Assembly (NCBI GenBank): GCA_004212095.1
Contig: RXIJ01000096.1
Span: forward strand, 1 to 6,327
Reading direction: 5' to 3'
Length of the DNA: 6,327 bases
DNA from: Methanosarcinales archaeon
GTDB lineage: Archaea > Halobacteriota > Methanosarcinia > Methanosarcinales > EX4572-44
Shown here: positions 1-5,204 of the stretch, piece after piece
Layout of the letters: every line of letters starts with the position of its first letter
Position numbering within the stretch: the first letter of the stretch is position 1
Translations under genes and position numbers: made by a program
Notes under the pieces: model-generated
Seen by the model: only the letters and a program-made list of their open reading frames with translations
The model's database searches: none
Told to the model about the DNA's origin: nothing

Positions 1-395
1 ATACAGCTTTGAGTGGTGGGCAGAGGCAGCTCGTTTTGTTGGCACGAGCATTTGTGCAGGGGACGAAAATTTTACTCTTGGACGAACCAACATCCAATCT
101 CGATTTTCAAAATCAGATAAAAATATGGCGCATCATAAAAAAACTTACCAAAGGCGGCATTACTGCACTCACATGCACGCATGATCCAAATCATGTTTTA
201 TGGTTCTGTGATAAAGTGATTGTTTTAGGTAATAATGGTATTGTTGCCAACGGAAGTCCGGCAAAAGCTCTAACAGAGGAAACATTGAATAAAATTTATG
301 GGGGGATGTGTAACGTGGGAAGTTTTGATGGTATGCAGATGGTTATACCAAGGAGTGATGTTTACAGTGCTTCAACAAACACGGTGGTGAAATGA
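1..395 (+). CDS. ABC transporter ATP-binding protein, C-terminal part (Fe-siderophore/cobalamin type)
   Basis: Nucleotide-binding subunit of an ABC importer, acting on the cytoplasmic face of the membrane. The reading frame is open from base 3, so this is the 3' part of a longer gene, not a gene starting at the TTG at base 9. It opens in the ABC signature (LSGGQRQ), followed by Walker B (ILLLDEP), the D-loop (SNLD) and the switch His in CTHD. The Walker A half lies outside the window. The tail (GSPAKALTEETLNKIYG, then a valine/isoleucine-rich end) is typical of the FecE/BtuD-type ATPases that serve iron-siderophore, cobalamin or related metal-chelate uptake. Which substrate cannot be told from this fragment; the permease and binding-protein genes are probably upstream. 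It ends in TGA and is followed at once by a TATA-like box for the next unit. Family assignment is firm, substrate class is inference. Confidence 0.9.
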   Translation, partial: TALSGGQRQLVLLARAFVQGTKILLLDEPTSNLDFQNQIKIWRIIKKLTKGGITALTCTHDPNHVLWFCDKVIVLGNNGIVANGSPAKALTEETLNKIYGGMCNVGSFDGMQMVIPRSDVYSASTNTVVK

Positions 396-400
396 AACTC

Positions 401-409
401 TTATATAAT
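401..409 (+). promoter_or_regulatory. Archaeal TATA-like box for the broken gene at 434
   Basis: TTATATAAT lies just after the ABC gene stop and about 29 bp (centre to A) before the ATG at 434. In archaea that spacing puts the transcription start at or next to the ATG, giving a leaderless message, which fits the absence of a Shine-Dalgarno site. Position and composition only; no BRE is clearly visible. Confidence 0.45.
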
Positions 410-433
410 TAATGAAAAACAGCGTGCATAAAC

Positions 434-732
434 ATGAAATGGAAAGATGTGAAAATAGGAACCGATATAGCCGAGCACGATATCGTGCTCGCATCGTATT
501 CGCACACCATGCTTGAGAATGATGCTGGAGAAATGGGTAGCATCCAGCAGATCCAAAGGAGGTCTTCACATCGCTCAAACTGTTTGCAGTGATTTTCGCA
601 GCCCCTCTTACGAGTGGAATGCAAAAAACCATGACCTCAGAAACCAGCACCAAATTCGGAAGATAAGACAGGCAGTTCATCCCCGAAATCCTGATGCCTG
701 CGATAGAGGAACTGACAGTGGGGTATGAATGA
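434..732 (+). pseudogene. Broken short gene of unknown function (about 99 codons when repaired)
   Basis: I do not recognise the family. From ATG 434 the frame reads MKWKDVKIGTDIAEHDIVLA and continues plausibly to SIQQIQ near 556. Adding one A to the A-run at 555-557 continues it as KEVFTSLKLFAVIFAAPLTS, then GMQKTMTSETSTKFGR. A TAA follows at 664-666, after which the same frame continues as DRQFIPEILMPAIEELTVGY and E to a TGA at 730-732. The even, protein-like composition on both sides of each lesion, and the natural end only 6 bp from the convergent hisF stop, argue for a real gene with one frameshift and one nonsense codon. The middle (LKLFAVIFAAPL) is hydrophobic and could be a buried or membrane helix. 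Either a recent pseudogene or two base-call errors would explain it. It has its own TATA box and follows the transporter gene, but no functional link can be claimed. Confidence 0.6.
472..491. repeat. Perfect 20-bp palindrome inside the broken gene
   Basis: CGAGCACGAT is followed directly by its reverse complement ATCGTGCTCG, with no spacer. It lies 38 bp after the ATG of the broken gene and encodes AEHDIVLA there, so it may be coding coincidence. A protein-binding dyad is also possible. Confidence 0.6.
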
Positions 733-738
733 TACATT

Positions 739-1554
739 TTATAGCCTCACTGGCACTCCCTTCTCTTGCAGGTATTGTTTCACCTCATTTACGGTATATG
801 TGCCAAAGTGAAAGATACTTGCTGCCAGTGCTGCATCAGCTTTGCCTTTGATAAATGCTTCGTATATGTGTTCAATGTTGCCTGCACCACCTGATGCTAT
901 CACAGGAATGTCCAGGGTTTCTGAGATAGCACTTGTAATCGGAATATCAAATCCACCACAGGTACCATCCCTGTTCATGCTTGTCAGAAGGATTTCTCCA
1001 CTTCCAAGTTTTTCTAGCTGCTGCCCCCACCAGATAGCATCAATGCCTGTTTTTGTCCTGCCGCCATAGATCACCACCTCATACCACGCCCTGCTCCCAT
1101 CTTCGAGTGTGACCATGTTTTTGTCAGGTTGAATCGTCAGATTACGTTTGCAGTCGATAGCTGTAACGATACACTGTGATCCGAAGATGCCGGAGGCTTC
1201 TTTGATTAACTCATTGTTTTTTATTGCTGCTGTGTTGATGGTTACTTTATCTGCACCTGCTCGCAGTATCTGGCGGATGGTTTCTACGCTGCTGATGCCA
1301 CCACCAACGGTAAGCGGTATGAATACTTCGTCTGCTGTACGCTCAATCACATCAATCATGGTTGCGCGGTGTTCGTGTGATGCCGTAATATCAAGGAATA
1401 CGAGTTCGTCAGCACCCTGTTCGTTGTATCTTTTTGCAAGCTCGACAGGATCTCCTGCGCGTTTTAAATTTACAAATTCCACCCCCTTTACTACAGTACC
1501 GCAAGCATCATCAAGCGTTACATCAAGGCATGGTATAATCCGTTTGGTTAGCAT
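739..1554 (-). CDS. hisF: Imidazole glycerol phosphate synthase cyclase subunit HisF
   Basis: Cyclase half of IGP synthase. With the HisH glutaminase it converts PRFAR and ammonia into imidazole glycerol phosphate and AICAR, linking histidine and purine synthesis in the cytoplasm. The 271-residue product is slightly longer than the usual 250-260 and is intact along the (beta/alpha)8 barrel. It starts MLTKRIIPCLDV, with catalytic Asp11. The second catalytic Asp is Asp134 in TAIDCKR. Phosphate-binding elements include VGGGI (83-87), INTAA (106-110), ASGGAG (220-225) and ASIFHF (245-250). The conserved LVFLDITAS (51-59) and GEILLTSMNRDGT (186-198) are also present. A 3-4 residue expansion after Asp11 (TLDDACG) and a longer loop near 139-147 account for most of the extra length. 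No other his gene is adjacent, so it is a single-gene unit in archaeal style. There is no Shine-Dalgarno site, and the start matches the family N-terminus exactly. It converges on the broken gene at 434-732. Confidence 0.98.
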   Translation of the reverse strand: MLTKRIIPCLDVTLDDACGTVVKGVEFVNLKRAGDPVELAKRYNEQGADELVFLDITASHEHRATMIDVIERTADEVFIPLTVGGGISSVETIRQILRAGADKVTINTAAIKNNELIKEASGIFGSQCIVTAIDCKRNLTIQPDKNMVTLEDGSRAWYEVVIYGGRTKTGIDAIWWGQQLEKLGSGEILLTSMNRDGTCGGFDIPITSAISETLDIPVIASGGAGNIEHIYEAFIKGKADAALAASIFHFGTYTVNEVKQYLQEKGVPVRL

Positions 1555-1582
1555 ATATTGCTTGCATTAAGAGTGCTGGAAG

Positions 1583-1592
1583 ATAATATTTT
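1583..1592 (-). promoter_or_regulatory. TATA-like box for hisF
   Basis: On the minus strand this reads AAAATATTAT, about 33 bp (centre to A) before the hisF ATG. Transcription would then start only a few bases before the ATG, in keeping with the lack of a ribosome binding site. Based on position and AT content only. Confidence 0.35.
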
Positions 1593-1641
1593 CTATTCGA
1601 GCCATTTGAAGTTTGCAACGGTTAAAGGGAGTAGTCAAACA

Positions 1642-1650
1642 TTTAATATA
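1642..1650 (+). promoter_or_regulatory. TATA-like box for the beta-alpha repeat gene
   Basis: TTTAATATA lies in the 150-bp divergent gap between hisF and the gene at 1705. An archaeal start about 25 bp downstream would give a leader of roughly 30 nt that contains the GAGGTG ribosome binding site. The hisF promoter lies back to back on the other strand, so the two genes could share a regulator. No operator dyad is obvious. Confidence 0.4.
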
Positions 1651-1689
1651 GTGATAGTAACATGGTGTTTAGTGAACATACTAATGGCC

Positions 1690-1695
1690 GAGGTG
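1690..1695 (+). promoter_or_regulatory. Shine-Dalgarno site fixing the start at 1705
   Basis: GAGGTG matches the archaeal 16S anti-Shine-Dalgarno tail and ends 9 bases before ATG 1705. It is the only strong ribosome binding site in the window, and it supports this start over any later ATG. Confidence 0.7.
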
Positions 1696-1704
1696 TTACA
1701 ATAA

Positions 1705-2448
1705 ATGTATTTTGAACGTATCCCATCTGTAAAAGAGTTAAAACAGCTTGAAGACGGAGAGTTTACAATCAAGCTTAACTATATTCCAAACGAGAATGAA
1801 TATAAACGGTTGGAGGGTGTTTTCAACGCTCATATGTTTTTTGATTTAGCATTTGTCCCGGTAGGTGAAGAGTTTGTCAATTTTGAGAATGTTCCTCCCA
1901 CAGTTGATGGGATGGAGGTTTTCCTTGATCATCCACTTACAGATGCTGAATTACATACCCTGAAAACTATAGAACGACTTGTAACTGATTCTAATCTTCA
2001 TATTCATATTTTGACAACTTATGTTCCGGATTATGAAGAGCGTAAAAGATACCGTCGTTACGGCTTTATCCACCCGCCCTATTTTATTTTTCTTTTATCG
2101 TTTGTTCCTGATTTTGAAACAAGGGGAAATTTAGCAAAGGTTGTGCCACCACCCAACGTATTGTTACTTCTTGATTACGTGCCAACAGAAAAAGAAGTTG
2201 CGGAATGTGAAAGAATTCGGCCAAAACCTCGAATTGGGATACTGTTTAATCATCTTCCTTCAAAAGATGATTATAAACGAATTCAGGATATGATCAGTAG
2301 TATCAGTACAATCGTATATCTTGACATTGGGAGAGATACTAGTGAAGAAGAGGTCGAAGATATGAAAGAGTTGGGCATTCCTTTTGAAGTTGTTTTGAAT
2401 CGTTCTGAAGCTGAACTAAGCCTATTAAGCATTTTAACTGATGATTGA
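1705..2448 (+). CDS. Unrecognised protein built of about ten degenerate beta-alpha repeats
   Basis: No known family recognised. The 247-residue product has no signal peptide or membrane helix and is probably soluble and acidic. Nearly all of it is a tandem repeat of about 25 residues: a hydrophobic strand, an aromatic or Leu followed by Val/Leu/Ile-Pro, then an acidic helix (E/D-E-x-x-R-hydrophobic). Clear units: FTIKLNYIPNENEYKRLEGV (20-39), MFFDLAFVPVGEEF (44-57), MEVFLDHPLTDAELHTLKTI (70-89), LHIHILTTYVPDYEERKRY (98-116), YFIFLLSFVPDFETRG (126-141), NVLLLLDYVPTEKEVAECER (151-170), RIGILFNHLPSKDDYKRIQD (176-195) and STIVYLDIGRDTSEEEVEDM (201-220). Weaker partial units sit at 2-16 and 226-244. 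This implies a beta/alpha solenoid or a barrel with 8-10 strands. No catalytic motif is apparent. The start is supported by the Shine-Dalgarno site and TATA box. It stands alone or with the tiny ORF at 2441. Function unknown. Confidence 0.85.
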   Translation: MYFERIPSVKELKQLEDGEFTIKLNYIPNENEYKRLEGVFNAHMFFDLAFVPVGEEFVNFENVPPTVDGMEVFLDHPLTDAELHTLKTIERLVTDSNLHIHILTTYVPDYEERKRYRRYGFIHPPYFIFLLSFVPDFETRGNLAKVVPPPNVLLLLDYVPTEKEVAECERIRPKPRIGILFNHLPSKDDYKRIQDMISSISTIVYLDIGRDTSEEEVEDMKELGIPFEVVLNRSEAELSLLSILTDD

Positions 2449-2527
2449 TTGCGGGATGGTTGATGATTCTCCCGAAGAAAAAATAAAGCAAAAACAATGG
2501 TTAGTTAACGAATTATTTAGCGATTAA
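2441..2527 (+). CDS. Possible 28-residue ORF overlapping the repeat gene stop
   Basis: ATG 2441 overlaps the last codons and stop of the repeat-protein gene in another frame (ATGATTGA), the arrangement seen in translational coupling. It encodes MIDCGMVDDSPEEKIKQKQW and then LVNELFSD before TAA; an internal ATG at 2456 is an alternative start. The product is charged and helix-prone. No ribosome binding site of its own is clear, and an ORF this short can arise by chance. It could also be the relic of a longer gene. Low confidence. Confidence 0.25.
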   Translation: MIDCGMVDDSPEEKIKQKQWLVNELFSD

Positions 2528-2547
2528 TAACTTAATCAAAAAGTAAG

Positions 2548-2558
2548 CTTTATTAATA
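2548..2558 (+). promoter_or_regulatory. TATA-like box for the HEPN-like gene
   Basis: CTTTATTAATA lies about 39 bp (centre to A) before ATG 2592, predicting a short leader of about 10-15 nt. No Shine-Dalgarno site precedes the ATG. The surrounding sequence is very AT-rich, so chance matches are likely. Confidence 0.3.
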
Positions 2559-2591
2559 GAATGCTTTGTAATTTTAGAAAAAGACAACAAT

Positions 2592-3458
2592 ATGAATTTG
2601 GCAGAAGAACTTTTAAAAATCGCTAAGAAGGATCTTAAAGCAACTAAAATTCTATATGAAAATAAGTTGTATGCTCAAGCCATCTTTTATTTCGAACAAA
2701 GTGTTGAAAAAGCAAATAAAGTGCTTGCATTGACTTTAAATAACTATTCTGAAAAGGACATGATAAAGTTCAGTCATGATGTAACGAGAATATATAAGAA
2801 TTGGACCATTGAACTAAAAAAGAGATATAAAAATTTATCACGAAATTTAAATCAAATACCTGAATTAAAGAATACAGAATTTGTCAAAAATTTTGATATT
2901 GAAAGTAAAAAGAAAGAATGTGAAGGATTATTACGAAATCTTGCCAAAATTCAAACCGAAAGAAATGATTTAATTTCTATTTCAACATGGGAACTTAGAG
3001 ATATTCTCACAGAAATAAATGAAAAAAACAAAGAAATTAAAGATTGGATAAAGAGTGTTTCAAATTTCAGATTGACTGAAAACGGCTGGGAAGAAGTGAA
3101 AAATGACTTTTTTAAACAATTCGAGAATCCAAACAATATTAATTTCACATCCTCGCTACGAAAAGAAATGGATGATAGTAAACTAAGCATTCAAGAACTT
3201 GAAACCGGAATCAAAAAAATATATATGCAGATAATTCATATCATGTCAGTTTCAGTTTATTTGTATCCTCTTGGCATTCTCACTTTACCACATGCCGTTA
3301 TTGCAAGATATCCCAAAGAAGATTTGAGTCCTATGGATATTTATAATCTAAAACTTCCAATCATAAGGCGTTTGCCAGATTTGATTGAAAAGCATTCCAA
3401 AGCATTAAAGATTTTAACTGAATATTGCAATAGGTATCATTTGAATCCTGCACAATAA
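2592..3458 (+). CDS. HEPN-domain-like protein with a long central helical insert
   Basis: Residues 3-48 (AEELLKIAKKDLKATKILY, then YAQAIFYFEQSVEKANKVLA) follow the first HEPN helices: A-x-x-DL-x-A-x-x-L, a tyrosine-rich A-x-F-x-x-x-Q-x-x-EKA-x-K stretch, then SHDV (61-64) where HEPN proteins often carry a His-Asp. The C-terminus (HAVIARYPKEDLSPMDIY, 234-251, then LIEKHSKALKILTEYCN, 264-280) resembles the last HEPN helices, including the ARYP element. Between them lie about 165 residues (70-235) rich in Lys, Glu and Asn and probably helical or coiled-coil. HEPN proteins are often RNases or toxin partners of MNT nucleotidyltransferases, but no Arg-x(4-6)-His catalytic motif and no adjacent MNT gene are visible, so RNase activity is not supported. 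GC content in sampled lines is about 22% here against about 42% in the gene at 3618, suggesting acquisition by transfer. The HEPN call is moderate; the function is unknown. Confidence 0.7.
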   Translation: MNLAEELLKIAKKDLKATKILYENKLYAQAIFYFEQSVEKANKVLALTLNNYSEKDMIKFSHDVTRIYKNWTIELKKRYKNLSRNLNQIPELKNTEFVKNFDIESKKKECEGLLRNLAKIQTERNDLISISTWELRDILTEINEKNKEIKDWIKSVSNFRLTENGWEEVKNDFFKQFENPNNINFTSSLRKEMDDSKLSIQELETGIKKIYMQIIHIMSVSVYLYPLGILTLPHAVIARYPKEDLSPMDIYNLKLPIIRRLPDLIEKHSKALKILTEYCNRYHLNPAQ

Positions 3459-3463
3459 TTGTG
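3451..3463. repeat. 13-bp inverted repeat across the HEPN-like gene stop
   Basis: CACAAT, a single A, then ATTGTG: perfect 6-bp arms spanning the TAA. The loop is too short for a good hairpin as written, and no T-tract follows closely, so it is a weak terminator candidate. It may be a small protein-binding dyad or chance. Confidence 0.35.
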
Positions 3464-3496
3464 TAGTCCCGAAACCTTTGACCTTCACTCCTACCG

Positions 3497-3506
3497 TTTT
3501 TATATG
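3497..3506 (+). promoter_or_regulatory. TATA-like box upstream of the HypE-like gene
   Basis: TTTTTATATG in the 159-bp gap before ATG 3618 is the best TATA match there. It would give a leader of about 85-90 nt, long for an archaeal gene, so either the leader is real or a weaker, closer promoter is used. No riboswitch-like structure was recognised in the leader. Confidence 0.35.
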
Positions 3507-3617
3507 TATGCCAGTCCCACTTTAGAGAGTATAATCCATTTTCTAACATAGTACTGAGATTAGTTCTTGAAACGAAAAGCAGATGAACCATGAAACCTCT
3601 ACACCTTTTGAGTAAAC

Positions 3618-4949
3618 ATGGATCTTGAAGGATATGCAAAAAGAGCACTTGGAAAAGGCGAAGACGAAACAGTACTGGCAGACACAATAACAGAGCGCAT
3701 TCTTGAGATAAAGGATACCACAAAAGAGTATGCGGAAAAACTATCTCAGGCAGTAATTGTTGAAGCAAAAGCTACCCTTGAGCCAATAGGTGATGTGTTT
3801 GAGCCAATACGCTCAGGCATTACACTTGGCGAGTTTGGAGTTGGCTCTCGCGGACTTGGAGATTTTTATACACACGAAAAAATTAGTGAAATTATTGGAA
3901 AAACGACAGCAGTTGTTGATTCAAGCCATCTCGATGATTCAGGGGTTGTACAGGGAAAAGGAGAATATATTGTAGTCAATATCGATGGCATTCATTCAAG
4001 ACTGAGTGACTACCCATTTCTTGCAGGTTTTCATGTGGCACGGGCAGCCCTTCGCGATATATATGCTATGGGTGCTCGCCCCCTGGCTCTACTTTCTGAT
4101 ATCCATGTGGCAGATGATGGTGATGTTGGAAAAATATTTGACCATATAGCAGGTATTACAGCAGTGTCGGATTTAACTGGGGTTCCACTTATAACAGGCA
4201 GCACCCTCCGTATTGGTGGTGATGTTGTGATTGGAGAACGGATGAGTGGTGGTGTTGGTGCTGTTGGAATAGCAAATACGCTTACAAGCCGGATAAGAGC
4301 AGAACCCGGGGACAAAATAATCATGAGCGAGGGTGCTGGTGGCGGGACTATCTCAACCGCAGCTCTCTACTATGGTAAGCATGAAATCGTTGAAGAAACC
4401 CTCAATATTACTTTTATTAAAGCTTGTGAATTGTTAATGCAGCATGACCTTATATCACAGATTCATGTGATGACGGATGTGACTAACGGGGGTGTTCGTG
4501 GTGATGCGAAGGAGATAAGCCGAACTGCAAAGGTCAAGCTCATATTCTATGAAGATGAAATACTTCCACTTGTAAATCAATCAGTATTACGTATGCTAAA
4601 TGAACTTGAGATAGACTATCTTGGCGTAAGCCTCGATGCACTTCTTTTGATAACCCAGCCCCACGCATCAGAAAAGATCATACAACTGCTGAGAAAGCAC
4701 AACATTCAGGCACGTATCATCGGTGAAGTTACAGCCGGAAGTGGTACGGAACTTATAACACCTGACGGAATCACCGATTTCACACCACGCTTCAGAGAAT
4801 CAGCTTATACACCAGTAAAAAAAATACTTGGCGAACGCACACCAGGAAACTACCAGCAGATGCAAAATAGAATCGATGACGCAGCAGCAAAAGCCATTTA
4901 CAAAAAACAGCAGATGGTAAACAGGATACGAAAAAACCAAAAACAATAG
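3618..4949 (+). CDS. AIR synthase-related, HypE/PurM-superfamily protein (not canonical HypE)
   Basis: ATP-using enzyme of the PurM/HypE/SelD superfamily; substrate unknown. It has 443 residues, against about 330-350 for HypE. Residues 1-60 form a helical extension (MDLEGYAKRALGKGEDE onward) that I recall from archaeal HypE-related proteins. The superfamily core follows: LDDSG (105-109) with metal/ATP-binding aspartates, VVNIDG (119-124), ARAALRDIYAMGARPLALLS (141-160), TGSTLRIGGD (193-202), PGDKIIMSEGAGGGT (230-244) and MTDVTNGGVRGDAKEI (285-300), the counterpart of HypE RDxTRGG. The C-terminal 40 residues are basic and helical. The only cysteine is Cys270: the C-terminal Pro-Arg-x-Cys tail that carries thiocarbamate in HypE is missing, so the hydrogenase cyanide-ligand reaction is unlikely. 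ATG 3618 is the first start after an in-frame TGA at 3609; the ribosome binding site is weak. No hydrogenase or hyp gene is adjacent. The family call is strong, the role open. Confidence 0.88.
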   Translation: MDLEGYAKRALGKGEDETVLADTITERILEIKDTTKEYAEKLSQAVIVEAKATLEPIGDVFEPIRSGITLGEFGVGSRGLGDFYTHEKISEIIGKTTAVVDSSHLDDSGVVQGKGEYIVVNIDGIHSRLSDYPFLAGFHVARAALRDIYAMGARPLALLSDIHVADDGDVGKIFDHIAGITAVSDLTGVPLITGSTLRIGGDVVIGERMSGGVGAVGIANTLTSRIRAEPGDKIIMSEGAGGGTISTAALYYGKHEIVEETLNITFIKACELLMQHDLISQIHVMTDVTNGGVRGDAKEISRTAKVKLIFYEDEILPLVNQSVLRMLNELEIDYLGVSLDALLLITQPHASEKIIQLLRKHNIQARIIGEVTAGSGTELITPDGITDFTPRFRESAYTPVKKILGERTPGNYQQMQNRIDDAAAKAIYKKQQMVNRIRKNQKQ

Positions 4950-4962
4950 AAAATATGCGATT

Positions 4963-5013
4963 CTTGATTACTGTACAACTCGATTGCTAGCGCAATCGAG
5001 AGTTATAATCAAG
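4963..5013. repeat. 51-nt nested extended hairpin just after the HypE-like gene
   Basis: The outer arms CTTGATTA (4963-4970) and TAATCAAG (5006-5013) pair perfectly. Inside them CTCGATTGC (4979-4987) pairs perfectly with GCAATCGAG (4992-5000) around a TAGC loop, with an extra AA/TT pair. The two stems are separated by a CTGTAC/A internal loop and an AG bulge. It starts 14 bases after the gene stop, so it could act as a 3'-end structure or processing site. It could also be a palindromic repeat element or the end of a mobile element. Confidence 0.75.
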
Positions 5014-5030
5014 GTTCGTTATTTTATGTA

Positions 5031-5052
5031 CTTGATCGCTAGCACAATCGAG
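5031..5052. repeat. Second, diverged copy of the palindromic repeat
   Basis: CTTGATCGC, TAGC, ACAATCGAG aligns with the core at 4979-5000 with three substitutions in 22 bases. The matching preceding TGTAC and following A-x-TTA extend the direct repeat on both sides. Read as RNA from the minus strand, two of the three changes become G-U pairs, leaving one mismatch; from the plus strand two mismatches remain. ATCAAG at 5008-5013 could also pair with CTTGAT at 5031-5036, giving an alternative fold. Confidence 0.65.
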
Positions 5053-5061
5053 AATTAAGAT

Positions 5062-5133
5062 TTACCCTTCAAAGATAACTGAAACTGCCCCATTTTCCGA
5101 AGTTTTTCGATAGCGGATGCCTGCTCCGATCAT
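5062..5133 (-). CDS. Possible small minus-strand ORF or C-terminal gene fragment
   Basis: ATG to TAA encodes MIGAGIRYRKTSENGAVSVI and FEG; the frame stays open about 30 bases further upstream before a stop. Composition is protein-like (alternating strand pattern, glycine turns) and different from the decayed transposase alongside. It may be the 3' end of a gene destroyed by the mobile element, or chance. No homolog recognised. Confidence 0.2.
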   Translation of the reverse strand: MIGAGIRYRKTSENGAVSVIFEG

Positions 5134-5204
5134 TTCAGATGTTAGTCCCCTGCTAATCAATAATTAATTTTACCTCTACTCCTATCGATAATTGGCAAAA
5201 CATT

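Noticed and set aside
372..737. 121-residue minus-strand ORF opposite the broken gene
   Set aside because: Composition rich in Ser/Cys and rare residues with no recognisable motif; the plus-strand reading with TATA box and natural end is better.
1148..1570. 140-residue plus-strand ORF opposite hisF
   Set aside because: Antisense shadow of a fully conserved hisF coding sequence.
1662..1715. 17-codon upstream ORF overlapping the start of the repeat-protein gene
   Set aside because: The predicted transcription start from the TATA box at 1642-1650 lies downstream of its ATG, so it is probably not transcribed.
1705..3458. Repeat protein plus HEPN-like protein as a two-gene toxin-antitoxin system
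   Set aside because: They are 143 bp apart, the second gene has its own putative promoter and a different base composition, and the repeat protein shows no MNT or antitoxin motif.
3361..3768. 135-residue minus-strand ORF across the gap before the HypE-like gene
   Set aside because: Overlaps the conserved ends of two plus-strand genes, and its product has no family-like pattern.
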